64,000 nt of DNA from Saururus chinensis (GCA_035235625.1 CP141140.1:57493152-57557151); one strand, 5' to 3'. Shown: positions 1 through 14,022, numbered from the stretch's first letter. Made by a program: numbers and translations. The notes: a model not told the origin generated them from the letters alone.

Positions 1-704
1 TCATGACTCTTAAGATGGTAATCTTCCATCATGAAAAGAAGTTTCAAATCTCAATTGGTTCAACACTCATTTTGGCCCTCAACGGTCCCAAATCAAAGAA
101 ACAATCTATGATGTTAATTTAAATGTGAGATAAAAATTTTAAATGAAGTATAAAAGGAGGCCTACATGTGCAAAGATGCAACGACCAATAATATATGACT
201 TAAAATAATTGCCTGAAGAATGAGCAAAACACCCACTAAATCTCCCAAGCAAACATGACTTAATAGTGACCTTTTTGGCTTCACTTAGACGTCATTTGCT
301 AAATCTAACCACTATAGCCATAAGTTACATGATATAAAAACTGCTCCATGACTCACAGTTCCCGTGGCGGTGACATTATGTCACCGGCCAATCAAGCTGA
401 GCCCTTCACCTCTTGTCAAAGTAAAAAAATGAGCAAAGCTCCACGAGCAATTTGCCTTCTGACTTCACCGTTCTCATGTTTTTTATTTGGGAGGGAGAAG
501 TGTCATCACCCTTGCAAGACTATATAGTAAATTCCATGAGAGTCGCATCAGAAGACAGAATTAAAGTACATACAAGGAGGTAAGTTGTGTATTAAAACAG
601 TTTGTCAATTTGGAAAGAGAAAAATATGTACTATGTCAGTCTTCTTATATGGACAACACCTTGAGAAGCTTATGGAGACCAAACTTTCATGTTTATATAT
701 TTTC
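1..704. other. AT-rich intergenic sequence, nothing recognised
   Basis: No open frame with recognisable protein similarity and no repeat structure that I can name. Base composition is AT-rich, as in the rest of the non-genic window. Confidence 0.6.
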
Positions 705-886
705 TTTGTCCCATATTAATAGTTACATTTTAAAGAAAAAAATTATTAAATAGTGAAACTTATATATAAAAAAAGAGAAAATAAATTTATGATACTCTTT
801 TTTAAGTACCTAACTATTTAAATTAAATTAAATAAAATTATTTATAAAATTTTTTTTTTTAAATAGAGCTATTAGAATGGAGTACT
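705..886. mobile_element. Stowaway-like MITE, degenerate
   Basis: The ends are imperfect inverted repeats: the left end reads gtcccatattaatagttaca, and the right end, read on the other strand, reads tactccattctaatagctct. The same end type (ccc..atattaatag) occurs in the UFD1 intron hairpin near 57.7 kb. The interior is AT-rich and non-coding. No clean TA target duplication is visible, so the exact limits are approximate. Confidence 0.45.
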
Positions 887-3800
887 AGCTAGAGGATAAA
901 TTTTTCCCATTGTAAGCTTCCTGTTACTGATTTTATATACATATAGCAAGTTAATGATTTTTTCCTTTTGTAAGTAATTGCCTGTTTTCTTACAAAGTGA
1001 ATGCCAAAAGCCATCCCATATAACCAACCCCTCGTAAGAAAGTTGCAGGTTAAAGTTAGTACAAAAAGTTTCATGGCATGTTAGGAATGTGAAAAACAAG
1101 AAACATCATCTAAAATGCATGCCCATTTGCATGGGCGGAAACCGTAGATCATGTGGTCCCATATGATCTAACGGGCTACACCCATAAGGCTATGGACATA
1201 AAATATAAGGATGTTGATAACCTTATAGTCTCTATGTATTATATTAATAGTTTTATTTGACAAAAAAATTTATTTTAAATTATTAAATTAATAGTTTCAC
1301 CATTAAATAAAAATTACTATTGTTTTAAAATATAACTATTAATATTAGACGAAAAGAATACTATTTTCTAGTCTAACAAAATTTCACTTTAGGTTTTGAT
1401 TGAACTGAAAATCTCACATAACAATATATAGGAAATTTTATTTTTCTTTGTCGAATCAAGACATAGTGTAAAATTTTATTATATAGAAACTACTGCAAAA
1501 AGAATTATTATCCATAATATAATCATGTGTAAACTAGATGAACATATAAAATATCAAGCTCCTGATAATCTGGCCTCTTACGAGCTCCAATCATGAAACT
1601 TGACTAGTTGTTCCATGTTGATGCTTCTCACATAATGCGAACATAAGTTGGAATCCCTTATTTTAAAGGGTCAATTCATGAGTCACAATCACCTGCCCAC
1701 CCACACCACCAACCTAAATAATTGAGACAAATAGGGGAAAGAGAAGTTGGATCTTTCAATAGCGATCCACCCCTAAACTCTGTATAATAATGGATACAGA
1801 GATGGCCGGGGGAAGACCCCTTTTCCAGCTACTCCTTTGGACTTGTTTGTTTCCATGCAACTCATTTCCAATTATTTTCCTATTGATTACGTACATGGAA
1901 ACAGATGTGCTGTGTCGCATTCCTCGTGAGGGAAGTTAGCTTTTCAATCCAATGGCCGATCCACTACCGGCAACAACAATAAAGTACAAATTGAGGGATC
2001 TTTTTCAGTCCCCATACACAGGTGCTTTTGTTCCCTCTCCTCTATTCGAAATTTCCAATTTGTATAAGAGTAGCTTCATTTGAGAAATAATATATTTAGC
2101 CTTGTGTTCGATAAAGGATAATAATTTTCGTACTCTACTTCGTATGGAACAAAACTTTACACAAAGTTTCAATTGGACTATAAAAAGCAGATTAAATTGT
2201 CTATTATCAGGGGAGACTCATTCATCCATGCCCAATCAAAACTTAGGTATAAATTTTTGTTGGATACAAAGTAAAATAGGAATATCAACATCTGAGGACA
2301 AACGTTTGGCCTTAAGTTTGATCGCCATCTAAATTCCGTGTTCATGACCTTTGTTTCTACTTTTTATTAGACCAGTTCTTGATTTGTGTGTGCCATCCTT
2401 ACAGAAGGGCTATGCTAATAGTCTTCGTTCCAATTGTAGTGTCTCAACAAATTCATGCATAGTATACATATTATGTGTAGATTTTGTTGTATATTTCTAC
2501 GTCAAACACTTATTTTTAAGAATTAATAATAGGAACCCAAGTGTGCATTGAATTTCAGGAGGGAGTTAATAAAATGTTTAAGCATAAACACTACAAAATA
2601 AACGACTTTTAGCAGCAGCCAAAAATAATTTTTTTTATTTTATTAATGAGGAATCTACGTTCTTAGGAATATTTAAAAGGGGCAAGCTAACTGGCCTCTT
2701 AGACCAGCTTTCTATCTTCTCAGGCATGTGTAAGCAGAAAAAAAAATTATCATAAGTACATTAAAAGAAAACCATTCACAATATTTTATACTTTATTTTA
2801 CTTCATGATACAGATTTTTGCCTCAAATGCTTTCATCTCCCCCAATAAGCTTTTGAAAGATTCTTTTGTTTTATATAGTTGAAGCTGTAAATGAGATATG
2901 ATTATCTTTTAAACTACTAAAGCCATTAATAACATAGTAATGCTATTTTTCCTTAAAGATCACACGTTAGAATCGACGATATTATTGATTTGTAAGGTTC
3001 ACTATATCAAAATACGGTGGTGATGCATGAGTTCTAACTTGTAATTTTTTACATAGAAAAAAAATTCCTATACAATATCCAAACATGCATATGCTGTTAT
3101 CCTCTTCTGCGGTAGGCCAAATTCCCTTCTTTTTTGGCTAAGATGCCGAATTGCTTACTACAAGTCTGCAGTCTCCAAACATTATGAGTGGTGATGAAGA
3201 AGCAATAATGCGCCCAATCATGTGGACTGCATAGATTGCATCTGACTCCTCTCTTTCTGTCCAGACACTTGAACGCTTGGCATGACGAGAGTCAGATGTG
3301 CAAACTGAAGTACACATGGTCGATATCACATGCAGGTCGACCCATTCATTGACAATGAAGGCATTTTGGGGCACCAGGCAATTGTGGGTGGTGATTTTTT
3401 TTCCTTTTTTATCCCCTAAAGAGATCCTAGGAACCGCAGGTCTTGTTGTTGTTGTGATGGCATAGGCCTCACTCTTGCATGCTTATCCAGTGCAAGACGT
3501 CCTTCCTCAATTATTGGGATTAGATGTAATTGCCTGTTAACTTCTTAATACAATTCAAATGACCAAAGCGTGTCAGCTAGCTGCAGAAGGCCATTATTGA
3601 AAATGGCGTAAACAAATAGCTGACTTGATACAAATGACAGGGTGAAGAAGTTGAAGACTAATCAATCATGATCTTTCGAAAGGAAATATAAACAATCATG
3701 CATGGGCATGACTATTAAATTAAGGAAACTAGTAATTAGACGTTTTTATCCATCGTTCCGCTGATCCGTATTAGATGTTTAGACCAAAAAAAGCCATTCA

Positions 3801-6620
3801 AAAGGAGAGCACCTAAGGTGGCTTCAAAGTAAATTCCTTCATCTAGAACAATTGCATAAAATGATGTCTCTGGCCCCGGAAGTTTGAGGGAATGTGCGGC
3901 CGAGAATGGCAAACTCTTCTCTGGACACATTAACACGAATTTAGAAACGGAGTTCACTCGTTCCAAAAGTTGACGAATTCATTGATCAATTAGGTCTAGG
4001 CTGAAAACTTTCTCAAGGCTAGTTCAATGGTCAGCAGAACGCGCAGGAGAAAGACTCAAAAAAAGAAGGGCGGCGCCCATTGTAGTCAATCATAATATTA
4101 TGTTGTTCCCCACATTAAAATTGGGACCAAACAGAATCACCTTTGACGTAAGAGCTTAAATTAATAAGAGGAGCATAAAGAAAAAAATTTACGAAAAAAC
4201 CCAATTCTTAAAGTTAACTTTCTTTGTTTTCTTGCGATGAGGGGGGAGAGAGAGAGAATCATTGCAAGATTGGGCATCATCATGTGCAAGATTGGACAAT
4301 GAGCTTCTCAACGAGTCAACATAGCAGCATAAAATCGGAGGAAGATCTTTCTAAGTACCATAAGCTATATTCTATCAATATTTGCTACAATGAGTTACTA
4401 AGTGCTCCTTAAATTTATTTACTAGTTGCTCACCAATATGGAACTTAACTACAAGATTAATGTTATATTTGCTCATGCCCAGGAAAGTGTTTAATGTTAC
4501 ATTTGCTAATGCACAGGAGAGTCTGCCACTACACATAGATTGTTCCCCGAGAATAAGGAGTTTTAACATTTTTATCTTAAAAATTTGAATGCTCCCTTAA
4601 TCCTAAATTTCAACCAAATAGCTATTCAGGTCGTATTTATATACCACTTTTTAATAATATCAAGTTCACATTGACAAAACCCGACCCCGGTGGCATCCTG
4701 GGTGAAACAGAAAAGGAAAAATCAAATCAAAGGCTGGAAGGACATACTCTTGGTGGATTGCTAGTCCTAATGGCCAGCAACAAACAGCAAAAAGATGGGT
4801 GCTTAATGAGTGATTAAAGGCACAATTGATCAGGTTGCAAGCAAGGGTGGGAGATAAAGCAGCCGGAGAAGAATGAGAAGGCCAGGAAAGTAACACCAGT
4901 GAGGGAAAATGCAACCAAGAGGCCTTTTGTGGCTGGCATAAAAGATTTTCAATGGTAATAAGAATTTTGTTAAGTCGAAATTTAACTTTCCAAAGATAGA
5001 AGGTTGGGGGGATTTATTTGCTCCAATTGCAGCTCATCGGCTGAAATGAATTATATGACTATTGTGTATATGCAAAAAAAAAAGGAAAATAAAAATGCTA
5101 GTTGTAGACATGTGTTTTTAAAATATGCTTAATTGCTAGCAGAAAATATAATTGAAGTTTGCTTAATACACACAAAAGTTTGATCAATACCTTGGTCCCT
5201 TTAAAAAATATGCTATATTCTTTTTTGGTACTTTAATAAAATTATGCAAAATAATTTATTTAGTAAAGTGATGCAAATATATGTCAAGGCACAATAGGCA
5301 CTTATAGTAGTATACAAGCCATGTCAATATTTAAAAGCAGTATGCTACAAATATGAAAAAATCTATTTATTCATTTAGTGTGACTCAGTCATCAAAATAG
5401 TAGTAAAATAAAAAAATGGTGATATTCTCACAGTAAAAAATACTAGCAAAAACTCATATAAGAGCTTTAATTAGACTTAATAAGTGGGCCTTATACAAAG
5501 TTCACATCAGCTCATTTATTTAGACTAATTAAAACTCATATGTAAATTTTTTATGTACTTTTGTTATAAAAATACAATTTTCTAATAAAAAATATGTCAA
5601 CAAGTTCACAAGTCCCAACTTCGATTCTAGGTCCGTTTACAAAGTAATTCTACCATGCCGTTTTCATATCCCGGTTTGTGTACAGGCCAAATGTATATCC
5701 ATTCTTTCAGTAACGAGTTCTGATATGGGTCTAAATCTAACCAAAATTGATATCCATACGTATCGTATTTTGAGGAGCATATCAAAAAAAATGTGGAGCG
5801 CTTCCTACACATTTATTGATAATTATTGATACGGATACATAACGACTAATATACACATGTATTGGTCTATACATCTTTCCTTATAAGTTGTTTTTTGCTA
5901 TCAAAGGAGGAGAGATATTAACCCATTTAAAATTAATGATGTAAGTAAATTAAGGTAGGCTGCCTAGAAAAGGGTGTGAGAAACCAGCCAGTCATGTAAA
6001 AAATATCTAGGAGGGGTAGTTGCGATCTAGAGAGCAGTTGACAGCTAGAAAGCATCAAATGAGAGTATTCCCTCCTTCTCTCCCTCATAAAATATATATC
6101 TAAGTTAAAAAGAATCCCTCTAATTAAATAAGTTTACAGAGACCTCCATCTCTTTTAACTATCTTCAAACCCCCTGCCACCTCAACTTAGAATTAATCGT
6201 CATGCTCAAGTGACTATATCTGTTGTATCAATGTTTTTAAAATTAGTGGTAAAAAGGATACTTTTCCAACTGAAATGGAGGTGGAATGTTAGCTAGTTCG
6301 TTTTTTCCATTAAAACACTTTGTGTACAAGCACACAAGAACACTGTTTAGTATGCTTATGGCTATGCGTGGCCCTGTGCCTAAGGGCGGGTTTGATGCGC
6401 ATGAGAGTTGAGCTGAAAATACCTTTGTTTAAATCTGATTGTCATGCAAAAATCACATTTGACTGATGCACTCCGGTGTCTTTACATTGTGGTTTGAAAC
6501 GATGAGTCGTGATAGACCATATCAAATGGTGGGATTCAGTTTTCAAAAGGTTATGGAGTCTGATTGAGCCAATCAAACGGACCCTATCGTAAGCTTTGAG
6601 TCTTACTCACAAGCACAAGC
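887..6620. other. Intergenic, no gene recognised
   Basis: About 5.7 kb of AT-rich DNA. Short open frames on both strands (for example 3138-3374, 3736-3966 and 4666-4914 on the - strand) resemble nothing I recognise and lack supporting splice structure. A weak MITE-like inverted structure lies at about 1,225-1,360, with attaatagt motifs facing aactattaat. Otherwise I see nothing. Confidence 0.55.
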
Positions 6621-6720
6621 TCTCCCTCTATCTCAAAATGAATATCTTATTTAATTTTTAAAATAAATTAAAATTAATATATTTTAAAAAATTAAATAGG
6701 ATACTTATTTTGGGACGGAA
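6621..6720. mobile_element. Stowaway-like MITE
   Basis: About 100 bp. The left arm starts ctccctctatctcaaaatga and continues into tatcttatttaattttt. The right arm (aaaaattaaataggata, then cttattttgggacgga) is its imperfect reverse complement, so the whole element folds as one long hairpin. Ends of the ctccctc type are typical of plant Stowaway/Tc1-mariner MITEs. It lies just upstream of the copia remnant. Confidence 0.55.
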
Positions 6721-6931
6721 AATATAACACAACTATTAAAGGAGTATTTTATTCATGTAATCTTCTCTTATAATATTTCACATATTTTCTCTCTAGAACA
6801 TTCCTCACTTTATTCTTTAGGCTGTTCTTGTAATTATTTTTACTATCTCTAGATTTGCTTCTAAATGATTCTTTTATAATCTAAATATTGTAACCTCTTA
6901 TCAATATTAGATTCAATCAAGTTCTCATTCA
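6721..6931 (+). mobile_element. Probable 3' part of the copia 5' LTR
   Basis: Sequence directly upstream of the primer-binding-like site. It is AT-rich, ends in CA at 6,931, and has the look of a copia LTR tail (attagattcaatcaagttctc). I could not locate the start of the LTR, and no second LTR copy remains in the window for comparison. Confidence 0.4.
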
Positions 6932-6944
6932 TGGAATCAAGCCT
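6932..6944 (+). other. Primer-binding-site-like sequence of the copia element
   Basis: tggaatcaagcc matches most of the usual copia primer-binding site TGGTATCAGAGC (complement of initiator methionine tRNA). It follows a CA end directly, as expected at an LTR/interior junction. Confidence 0.5.
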
Positions 6945-7571
6945 GGGATAAAGTTAACACTCTACCTTGTCGATCCAGTCGGCTGACTTTAGTGGTGCTC
7001 CTCTCCACCACCTGCTTCACCCTCCCCTTTTCTTTTGTCCGCCCTCTATCCCAACCGCCCTTCATACACCCCTCCTTCCTCCTCATCTTCCCCCCATCCT
7101 CCTGCACTGTCAATCGCCCCCCTCTCTCCACCGCGACCCCTCCCCTGCTTCTCTTTGGTCCTATCACCCTCCTCTCTACTTTCAGCTGCCTTCGATAGCC
7201 CTCGGCCGCCCTCCTCACCTTGTTGCGTCGGCCTCTGCCTGCCTTTCTCTCCCAACCCTTTCTCCCTCCTTCTCTCCCTATTTTACAACATCGCTGTCGT
7301 CCCTCCGCCATGTCAGGCCATCGCCCCCTCTTCCCTCCGTCCTTGCACCAACTTCCACCCCTTCTTCCTCTCTCATCTCTTCCCTCCTCACTGCGTTGCC
7401 GCCCTACATTGCAGCGCCCGGCCACCGCCCTCCTACGTCTCATTTTCTAACCAGCCCTCCCTTAACCTAACCTCCCGTCCATGCTCAACCCCACCCGCCC
7501 TCTAAAAATCCCGCCTTTATTCTTCTCTCTTACTGCCTCTTCCTCCCCTATGTTCCCACAGCGCTGCCCCT

Positions 7572-7590
7572 CCCCCCCCCCCCCCCCCCC
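7572..7590. repeat. Poly-C run
   Basis: Homopolymer of 19 C residues within the C-rich leader of the copia remnant. Confidence 0.9.
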
Positions 7591-8857
7591 ACCATCTTCC
7601 TCTTCCCTTATTCCCGGCAAACTCCACCCTTCCTTAAAGTTTCTCATTTTCCTCCTCCCAAAGCCATTGCCACCATACCATCTCTCTCTTTCTCTCAATA
7701 TGTCACCCCACCAGCTTCCCTCTCTGCCCAGTACACCGCTAGTCCTCCTCCATCCTATCCTTTGCCTCATCTCCTAGTTGCCCCCCTCTAATCAGCTCCC
7801 CCTATGGACCCTCCCCCCGACTTTTAGCACCTCTGGCACTCAACCTCCACCTCCTTTTGCCACCGCCTCAAATTTTATTACCATTGTTCCAGCCTCCATC
7901 AAATTTCTTGTGTCGAACATAGCCTCCCTCATCACTGTCCATCTTGATGGTTCTAATTTCCTCGTCTGGCGTGAAACCACTCGCTTTGTCCTAGCTGCTA
8001 CCAACTTCTTCCCTACATCGACAACTCCCTGCCTTGTCCCTCTCCAGCATCTACTTCTGCTCGCCCATCTTATTTTGACTGGATCCATATCGATCATCAT
8101 CTCCTCGTCTTTTTGTGTGCCACCATTGAACCAACACTCGTCCACCAATTCCTTACATACACCACCTCTGCTACCTTGTGGAGCGCGATTGAAATTTGCT
8201 ACCTCTCGGCCTTGCTAGCTGCGGTCATTCAATTGATGGATGATCTTCGTCATTGTCGTTTCGGCTTAGGTGGGATGGCTGCTTATCACGACCAACTGCA
8301 ATTCCTCGTTGATCAACTCATTGTAGTCGGTGTTCTCATAAGTGATTCGGACCTCCTCCACTAGACCCTAGTAGGTCTCCCAATCGAATACTCCACATTT
8401 GCCACCAGAATTTAGGTCTGTTATACCTTTGTTCGGGTCGTAGAACTTTGGAACCTTCTACTTACAGAGGAGGCCGCTCTCTCTCTCCCAACAATCGGCC
8501 CCCACCAGTCCCCCCTTGGCACACCCCACTGCCCTCCATGCCATCGTCAGCCCCATGGCCCCTCTTGCACCCTCTGCTGCTCCTACATCCCTCCAGCCAT
8601 CCTCAACATGATCAGTGTTGCCTTGGGGTAACTTCTTCTTGCTTCCCACCCGGCCTCCGCAAGGGCTTCTGCCATTCCCTCCAATGGCCACTCAGGACTG
8701 CCTCATGCTACCGCCTATGCCTCACCTGGTCTTCTTCCCACCCCCTGGTCGTCTACCCATTCAATATCAATAGCAGCACAGTGGGGGCAATGTGGACCTC
8801 TGACAAAAGCACGGCCAAGGGGGCTCCCGCTGCTACTGTCCCTCATGCCAAATATGT

Positions 8858-8881
8858 GGGGGGGGGGGGGGGGGGGGGGGG
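8858..8881. repeat. Poly-G run
   Basis: About 24 consecutive G residues inside the copia gag/protease zone. It is prone to length error in sequencing. Confidence 0.9.
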
Positions 8882-10636
8882 CACACTACTATCCACTGCA
8901 AATAGCGTTTCAAGGCTTCCCACCCAAGCCCTGCCATGGGTTCCAGCCTTGCCATGAGTGCCCAAGGAGGTGGGCCCACTCCTCCAATTGGCTCCTTGTT
9001 TCCGGTGCTAGCGATCACATTACTCCAGATCCGAACCACATCACCACCCTGGTCCCTCCCACGTCAACATTGGTAACGACCACTCTCTCCCTATCTCCTT
9101 TACGGGTAGCACCACGCTCTCTCTTCCCACCTCCACACTTTGTCTTAACATTGTTCTTCATGCACCCACTATTTCTCACAATCTCCTCTCAATACACAAA
9201 CTTGCCTATGATAATGATTGTTCTGTAACTTTTACTATGTATGATGTGTCTAATGAGGACAATAAGTCCAAGCGCGTCCTATACCACGACCCGAGTCAGA
9301 ACAGCATCTATCCTCTCTCCTCCACTCCTCTGTACGCTCTCCACATCCCTGCTTCCTCTTCTGACATCTAGCATCATCGACTTGGTCATCCTCCCCCCCC
9401 CCCCACTTTTAATTCAATTGTATCGAATTTTCCTTTTCCTGTCACCAAAAATAAAAAACTTAGTTTGTAATAGTTGACATGTTAGTAAATCTCACAAATT
9501 GTCATTCCCTCTTTCACAACGATCATCTACTCGTCCACTTGAACTTATTCACTCTAATGTCTGACCTCGCCTATTCCCTCATTCCTTGGTTACCAATACT
9601 ACGTCATATTCATTGATGGTTACTCTTGCTACACCTAGCTCTACCCTCTCAAACTCAAATCAAACATCTTTGAAACTTTTCTTGCCTTCCAGTCCATGGT
9701 CGAAAATGTTCCCCCTCATCGTATCACCTTCTTTCATTTTGACAACGGCTATGAGTACATCAACTCCCGCTTCACTCATCACTTCACCTCCCGCAGCATC
9801 ATGATCAATTTTCCTGCCCTCACACCCCCGAACAAAATGGTGTTGCCAAACATAAACACCATCATATCATTGAGACCACCATCACCCTTCTTACTGCAAC
9901 CCACATGCCTCCCTCCTATTGGGTTGATGCTACCTGCACTGCCACATATCTCATCAATCGTCTCCCAACTCCCACCTTAAGAAACACCTCCCCCTATCAA
10001 CTACTTCATCTCACCCCTCCTGATTACACTCACCTTCATACCTTTGGCTTTCGGTGCTACACGTGGACTCGTCCTAACTCTAACCACAAACTTGAACCTT
10101 GTTCTATTCCTTGTGTCTTCATCGGTAATTGCCCAACTACTAAAGGCTACCGGTGCCTTGACCCCACCACTCATCGTGTTTACATCTCTTGCCATGCCCG
10201 CTTTGTCAAAAATGAATTTCCCTTTCTCCGTCACTCTCCTACTACCCCCATCTCCGACTCTCATCCTATCTTCTCAACCTCAGGTTTCGAGTCTGTCATA
10301 TTGACTCCTCACTCTTCCTCCATTAGATGGGCTCTCAGGTTACTATCCTTGTCATTTATGTTGACAACATCCTCATTATTGGCACTCACCCCACTTTCAT
10401 CGATCATATCATTAACCTCCTTGGTCGAGTCATTGCTGTCAAAGACTTAGGTCTTCTTCACTACTTTCTTGGCATAGAATTCACTAATACTCTGGATGGT
10501 CTCTTCCTCTCACAGGCTCAATATACTCGAGACATTCTCATTAGGGCTAACATGGACAGCTGCAAACCCACTTCTACTGGCTACAAACGACCTCCTACCT
10601 CTCCTACTGATCCACTCTTCTCTAATCCTTCCCACT

Positions 10637-10641
10637 ATAAG
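10637..10641. repeat. 5-bp target duplication of LTR A1, left copy (ataag)
   Basis: ataag immediately precedes TGTAAGG, the start of A1. The same five bases follow its end at 18,982-18,986. Confidence 0.85.
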
Positions 10642-11682
10642 TGTAAGGTCCCTGATTTTTCTACGATTTTTCTTGAGATTTTTTTGCTATTTTTCTGGTC
10701 ATTTTCGGCAGGAAAATGTGACGTTTTAGCGTATGTGCATTTGTGTCTTTTCCCCGTATTTATACCCGTAGAGTCGGGTGTGGGGCTTAGTTGCGGGCCA
10801 CGGGCCTCACTGCGCGCTTACGGTGCAAATTTTGGAGGTTCGACGCGTAACCAGTGGGTTAACGCACGTTGGGGATATGTTTGGAAAAATAAAAGAAAAT
10901 AAAAAAAAAGAGGGATCGGGATCGCGATCCCGATCCCGATCCAATGGTTGGGTGAACAGTGCGCCGCCCCCCCCCTTTTCACCTGTTCACTGTGCCCGGG
11001 CGCCGCCGGCCGCCGGTGGGCCAGTGGGCCGCCGCACCGGCTCTGCCCCGGCCGTGCGACGGCAGGGGAGCTGCCATCCCGGCCCCACGGCCGCTCCGCC
11101 GTCCGCCCCTATTTTCCCGGTTAGACTCTCCCCTCTCTGTGAATTGCGATTCCGCCGCCGCCGTGGGCCGGCGAGGGCCGGCCGGCCGCCCACGGCTCCG
11201 CCCTGGGCCGGCAACGGCGGGAGGACACCCCTCCCAGCCCGGTGAGCCTCCACTCTACCGCCCCGTCCCAATTCCCCCTCTCTGCTCTGTTTTCGCCGGA
11301 GCTGTGTTTGGACGATTTCGTGGCCGCCGGCGGCAAGCCACGGCCGGCTGTGCTCCGTCTGGCCCGGCCTTGGTCCGGCGAAGTGATTGAGCCACCCCTC
11401 CCTGGCCGATTTTGCCTCCGCCCAGCCCACACAATTCCGGCCTCTCCCTTTTTCACTGTTCCGAGCTCCATTCTGCTGGTTCCCTGTGTCAGTCACCATC
11501 GTGGGCTGACAACGGCCATCCAGACCCCGATTCGGCACCGCCTTGATCCAGCGATGGCGAGAAGCCACTCCTCCCGACCGTAGGGGGCCTCTGCACCGCC
11601 GCCCAATGGATGTTTCCCCTGCCCTATTTTCCGCCGGCGATCTATTTTGTGAAACGGAGGCCGCTGGCGATGATCTGTGGCC

Positions 11683-11687
11683 AACAT
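11683..11687. repeat. 5-bp target duplication of LTR B, left copy (aacat)
   Basis: aacat precedes TGTCACGCC at 11,688 and is repeated at 15,119-15,123, directly after the CCTTACA end. Confidence 0.85.
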
Positions 11688-12324
11688 TGTCACGCCCCGA
11701 CGATGCCCGACCCGAGCCGAACCCGGTCCAAGGGCCGGTCAAGCGCGCGGGGGCGACGAAGTGAAATTGAGAAACGATTCTAGCGGAAGACTTAATCCCT
11801 AACCACGGGCGATTAACAGCAACACGGAGTGCGCACAATCCTTTGAGCAAGAGTAAATAAAAGGGAAAAAAAAAGGTGTTGCTTAACACGAAGTAAACAA
11901 CAATCTCAAACCCACAAACTTAGTTAAGTAAAGCCCACACCGGCTCAAAATAAGTCATAAGCAAACATAACTGTAACATGTGACATAAAACCACAACAAG
12001 AACCCTACACAAAGGTTCAAACATAAAGCATGAAAGAAACGATGATAAGTCACGCAACGATCTCCATCATCACACCCAAGCTACCTCTGACCTTTCCTCA
12101 AAAAGGCAATCCTGTCCGTCTGCGTGTCGCACCACGCAGCCCCAAATCAAAACACAAAAGAGGGGTGAGTTTTAACACTCAGCAATGGTTTTAATATCAC
12201 TCGTCAACGTAGAAAATACGATAGCTTAGAAATGAGATCGTTTCGGATCAAAGATTTACACGGTGCATCACTTTCTCGATCACACATTCATATCACTTAA
12301 CACTGCATAAAAATGCATAATTCA

Positions 12325-12645
12325 ACCTGCATGGATGTATCTCTAGCATACATATTCCCACATGCATTCACATCATAACCAATCCCGCATGGATGTATCT
12401 CTAACATACATATTCCACATGCATAACATCAACATCAACATGCATGGATGTATCTCTAACATACATATTCCACATGCATAACATCAAAATCAACATGCAT
12501 GGATGTATCTCTAACATACATATTCCACATGCATAACATCAATATCAACATGCATGGATGTATCTCTAACATACATATTCCACATGCATAACATCAATAT
12601 CAACATGCATGGATGTATCTCTAACATACATATTCCCACATGCAT
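12325..12645. repeat. Tandem array, 55-bp unit, about 6 copies
   Basis: Units share gcatggatgtatctctaaca followed by tacatattccacatgc. The last four copies are nearly identical with a 55-bp period, while the first two are more diverged. The array lies inside LTR B. Confidence 0.9.
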
Positions 12646-13918
12646 AATGTTATCACAATCAACCTCCATCAAGGAGTAATCACACATTGACGTCACACGT
12701 ACGGGAGCATAGACAAGGCCACAAAGGCGTGTCATGGTACAAAATTCTACACAAGAATTCAAGAAAGATCGGGGTTGTCAATCCCTAATACTGCTCGCCC
12801 TGGACGATCCTGGCCAAGGATGTCCCATTCTCACACAGAGAATCTAGAGCAGGGGTGTTCGCCAGTGGACATCTCCCGCGGAGGGAAGAGCCCGAGTTCT
12901 CACACGAGAGAACCCTAGAACACGTGGTAGCGGGGTGCACACGGCATACCACACCCGATTCTCGTGGTCCGGATGACACACATAATGATATTCTCACATA
13001 TCCGCAAGACAAGTACACAACTCGTCCCCACATTATTCCATTAAACAAGACTCAACCCAGGGAGTGCACTCGTTCCACACAGGAACTCCAAATCGTTCCA
13101 CACAGGAACTTCAAATCAAAATATGTCCTTTCGGACCAATCAACTTGCGATTAATCCACGACCGATAAACCCGGCACGCAATTCCATCACATTGCATCCA
13201 ATCGGTCAAATTCGATTAATCACGATGAAGCCTCAATTGGAAATCCATTTTCATGATGCGTGCAGCATGGTACATGCGTGGGCAAAGCATACATGAACCC
13301 TAATCATGATAAGTGCTCTCACCAGCCCCTAATGCATCATTCATAATCACGATATTAAGCTTCAACATCATCATTTAACCCCCACATGTGTGTGTGTGTA
13401 ACTAGTAGAAGCCTTTCACATGATGCATATTAACATGCTTGAAAATCAACTCACCACCACACTACACATGTGAATTTCTACCTAAACATGAATTCCAAAT
13501 GGAAATCATAGTAGAAGAATCGTTGAAATCTTAGCTAGATTCAAAACTCAACCACAAAGGCTAAACACCTATAACATCATTCATTTCATCATTGAGTCAT
13601 GGCATTCACCAACATTCACACACCATTAATCACAATTTATCATGACAAATCTGTCCAACAATGATTGTAGTGCTCCTGAAATATGCTTAACCAAAGGGAA
13701 ACAACTATTCATAATTTCAAAATAACGATTCCAACATCATGCCACAAAATATAAGTCATTCCACCATCACTAAGCATATATCTCAACTCCATAAACTCAA
13801 TAGCATGCATTTCCAGTAGCCTAACATAGCTTAAAACACTCCACATTCATATAAAATTGGCAAGCCAAAGTGGAATCATCAAAATAGGCATTATACACAC
13901 AACATACAATTTCCTGTG

Positions 13919-14022
13919 TAGCCGATCGATCGCCATTCAGGCCGTTCGATCGGTTACACGCAAAATTTTCAAATTTTCAGTTCAGCCGATCGATCGCCCT
14001 GCAAGGCCGATCGATCGCCAAC
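13919..14022. repeat. Clustered CCGATCGATCGCC motifs in LTR B
   Basis: Three good copies of gccgatcgatcgcc and one variant (gccgttcgatcggtt) within about 100 bp. The core CGATCG is self-complementary. No function is known to me. Confidence 0.6.

Larger units (their letters stand above)
6945..10641 (+). mobile_element. Ty1/copia retrotransposon remnant, left part
   Basis: Fossil copia element, clearly broken with many disruptions. Recognisable parts in order are: a C/T-rich leader to about 7.75 kb; a gag-like stretch around 7.9-8.4 kb (LDGSNFLVWRE, a common copia gag start); a protease/zinc-finger zone around 8.8-9.1 kb; integrase-like sequence around 9.5-10.1 kb (SYWVDATCTATYLINRLPT); and reverse transcriptase around 10.33-10.6 kb (LLHYFLGIEF). 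The order gag-integrase-RT identifies Ty1/copia. Long C (7,572-7,590) and G (8,858-8,881) runs lie inside it. It is interrupted at 10,641 by LTR A1 and resumes at 18,987. It is the oldest layer of this nest. Confidence 0.85.

Noticed and set aside
6937-7777. Several overlapping frames of 70-170 aa on both strands
   Set aside because: The sequence is a C/T-rich leader of the copia element. Both strands are open because of composition.
10987-11889. 300-aa open frame on the - strand
   Set aside because: It lies across the GC-rich part of LTR A1 and the A1/B insertion point, and has a composition-driven sequence with no domain. It is not a gene.
12325-12645. CRISPR-like look (repeated units with similar spacing)
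   Set aside because: Repeat units are contiguous with no unique spacers, and the DNA is plant. It is an ordinary tandem array.
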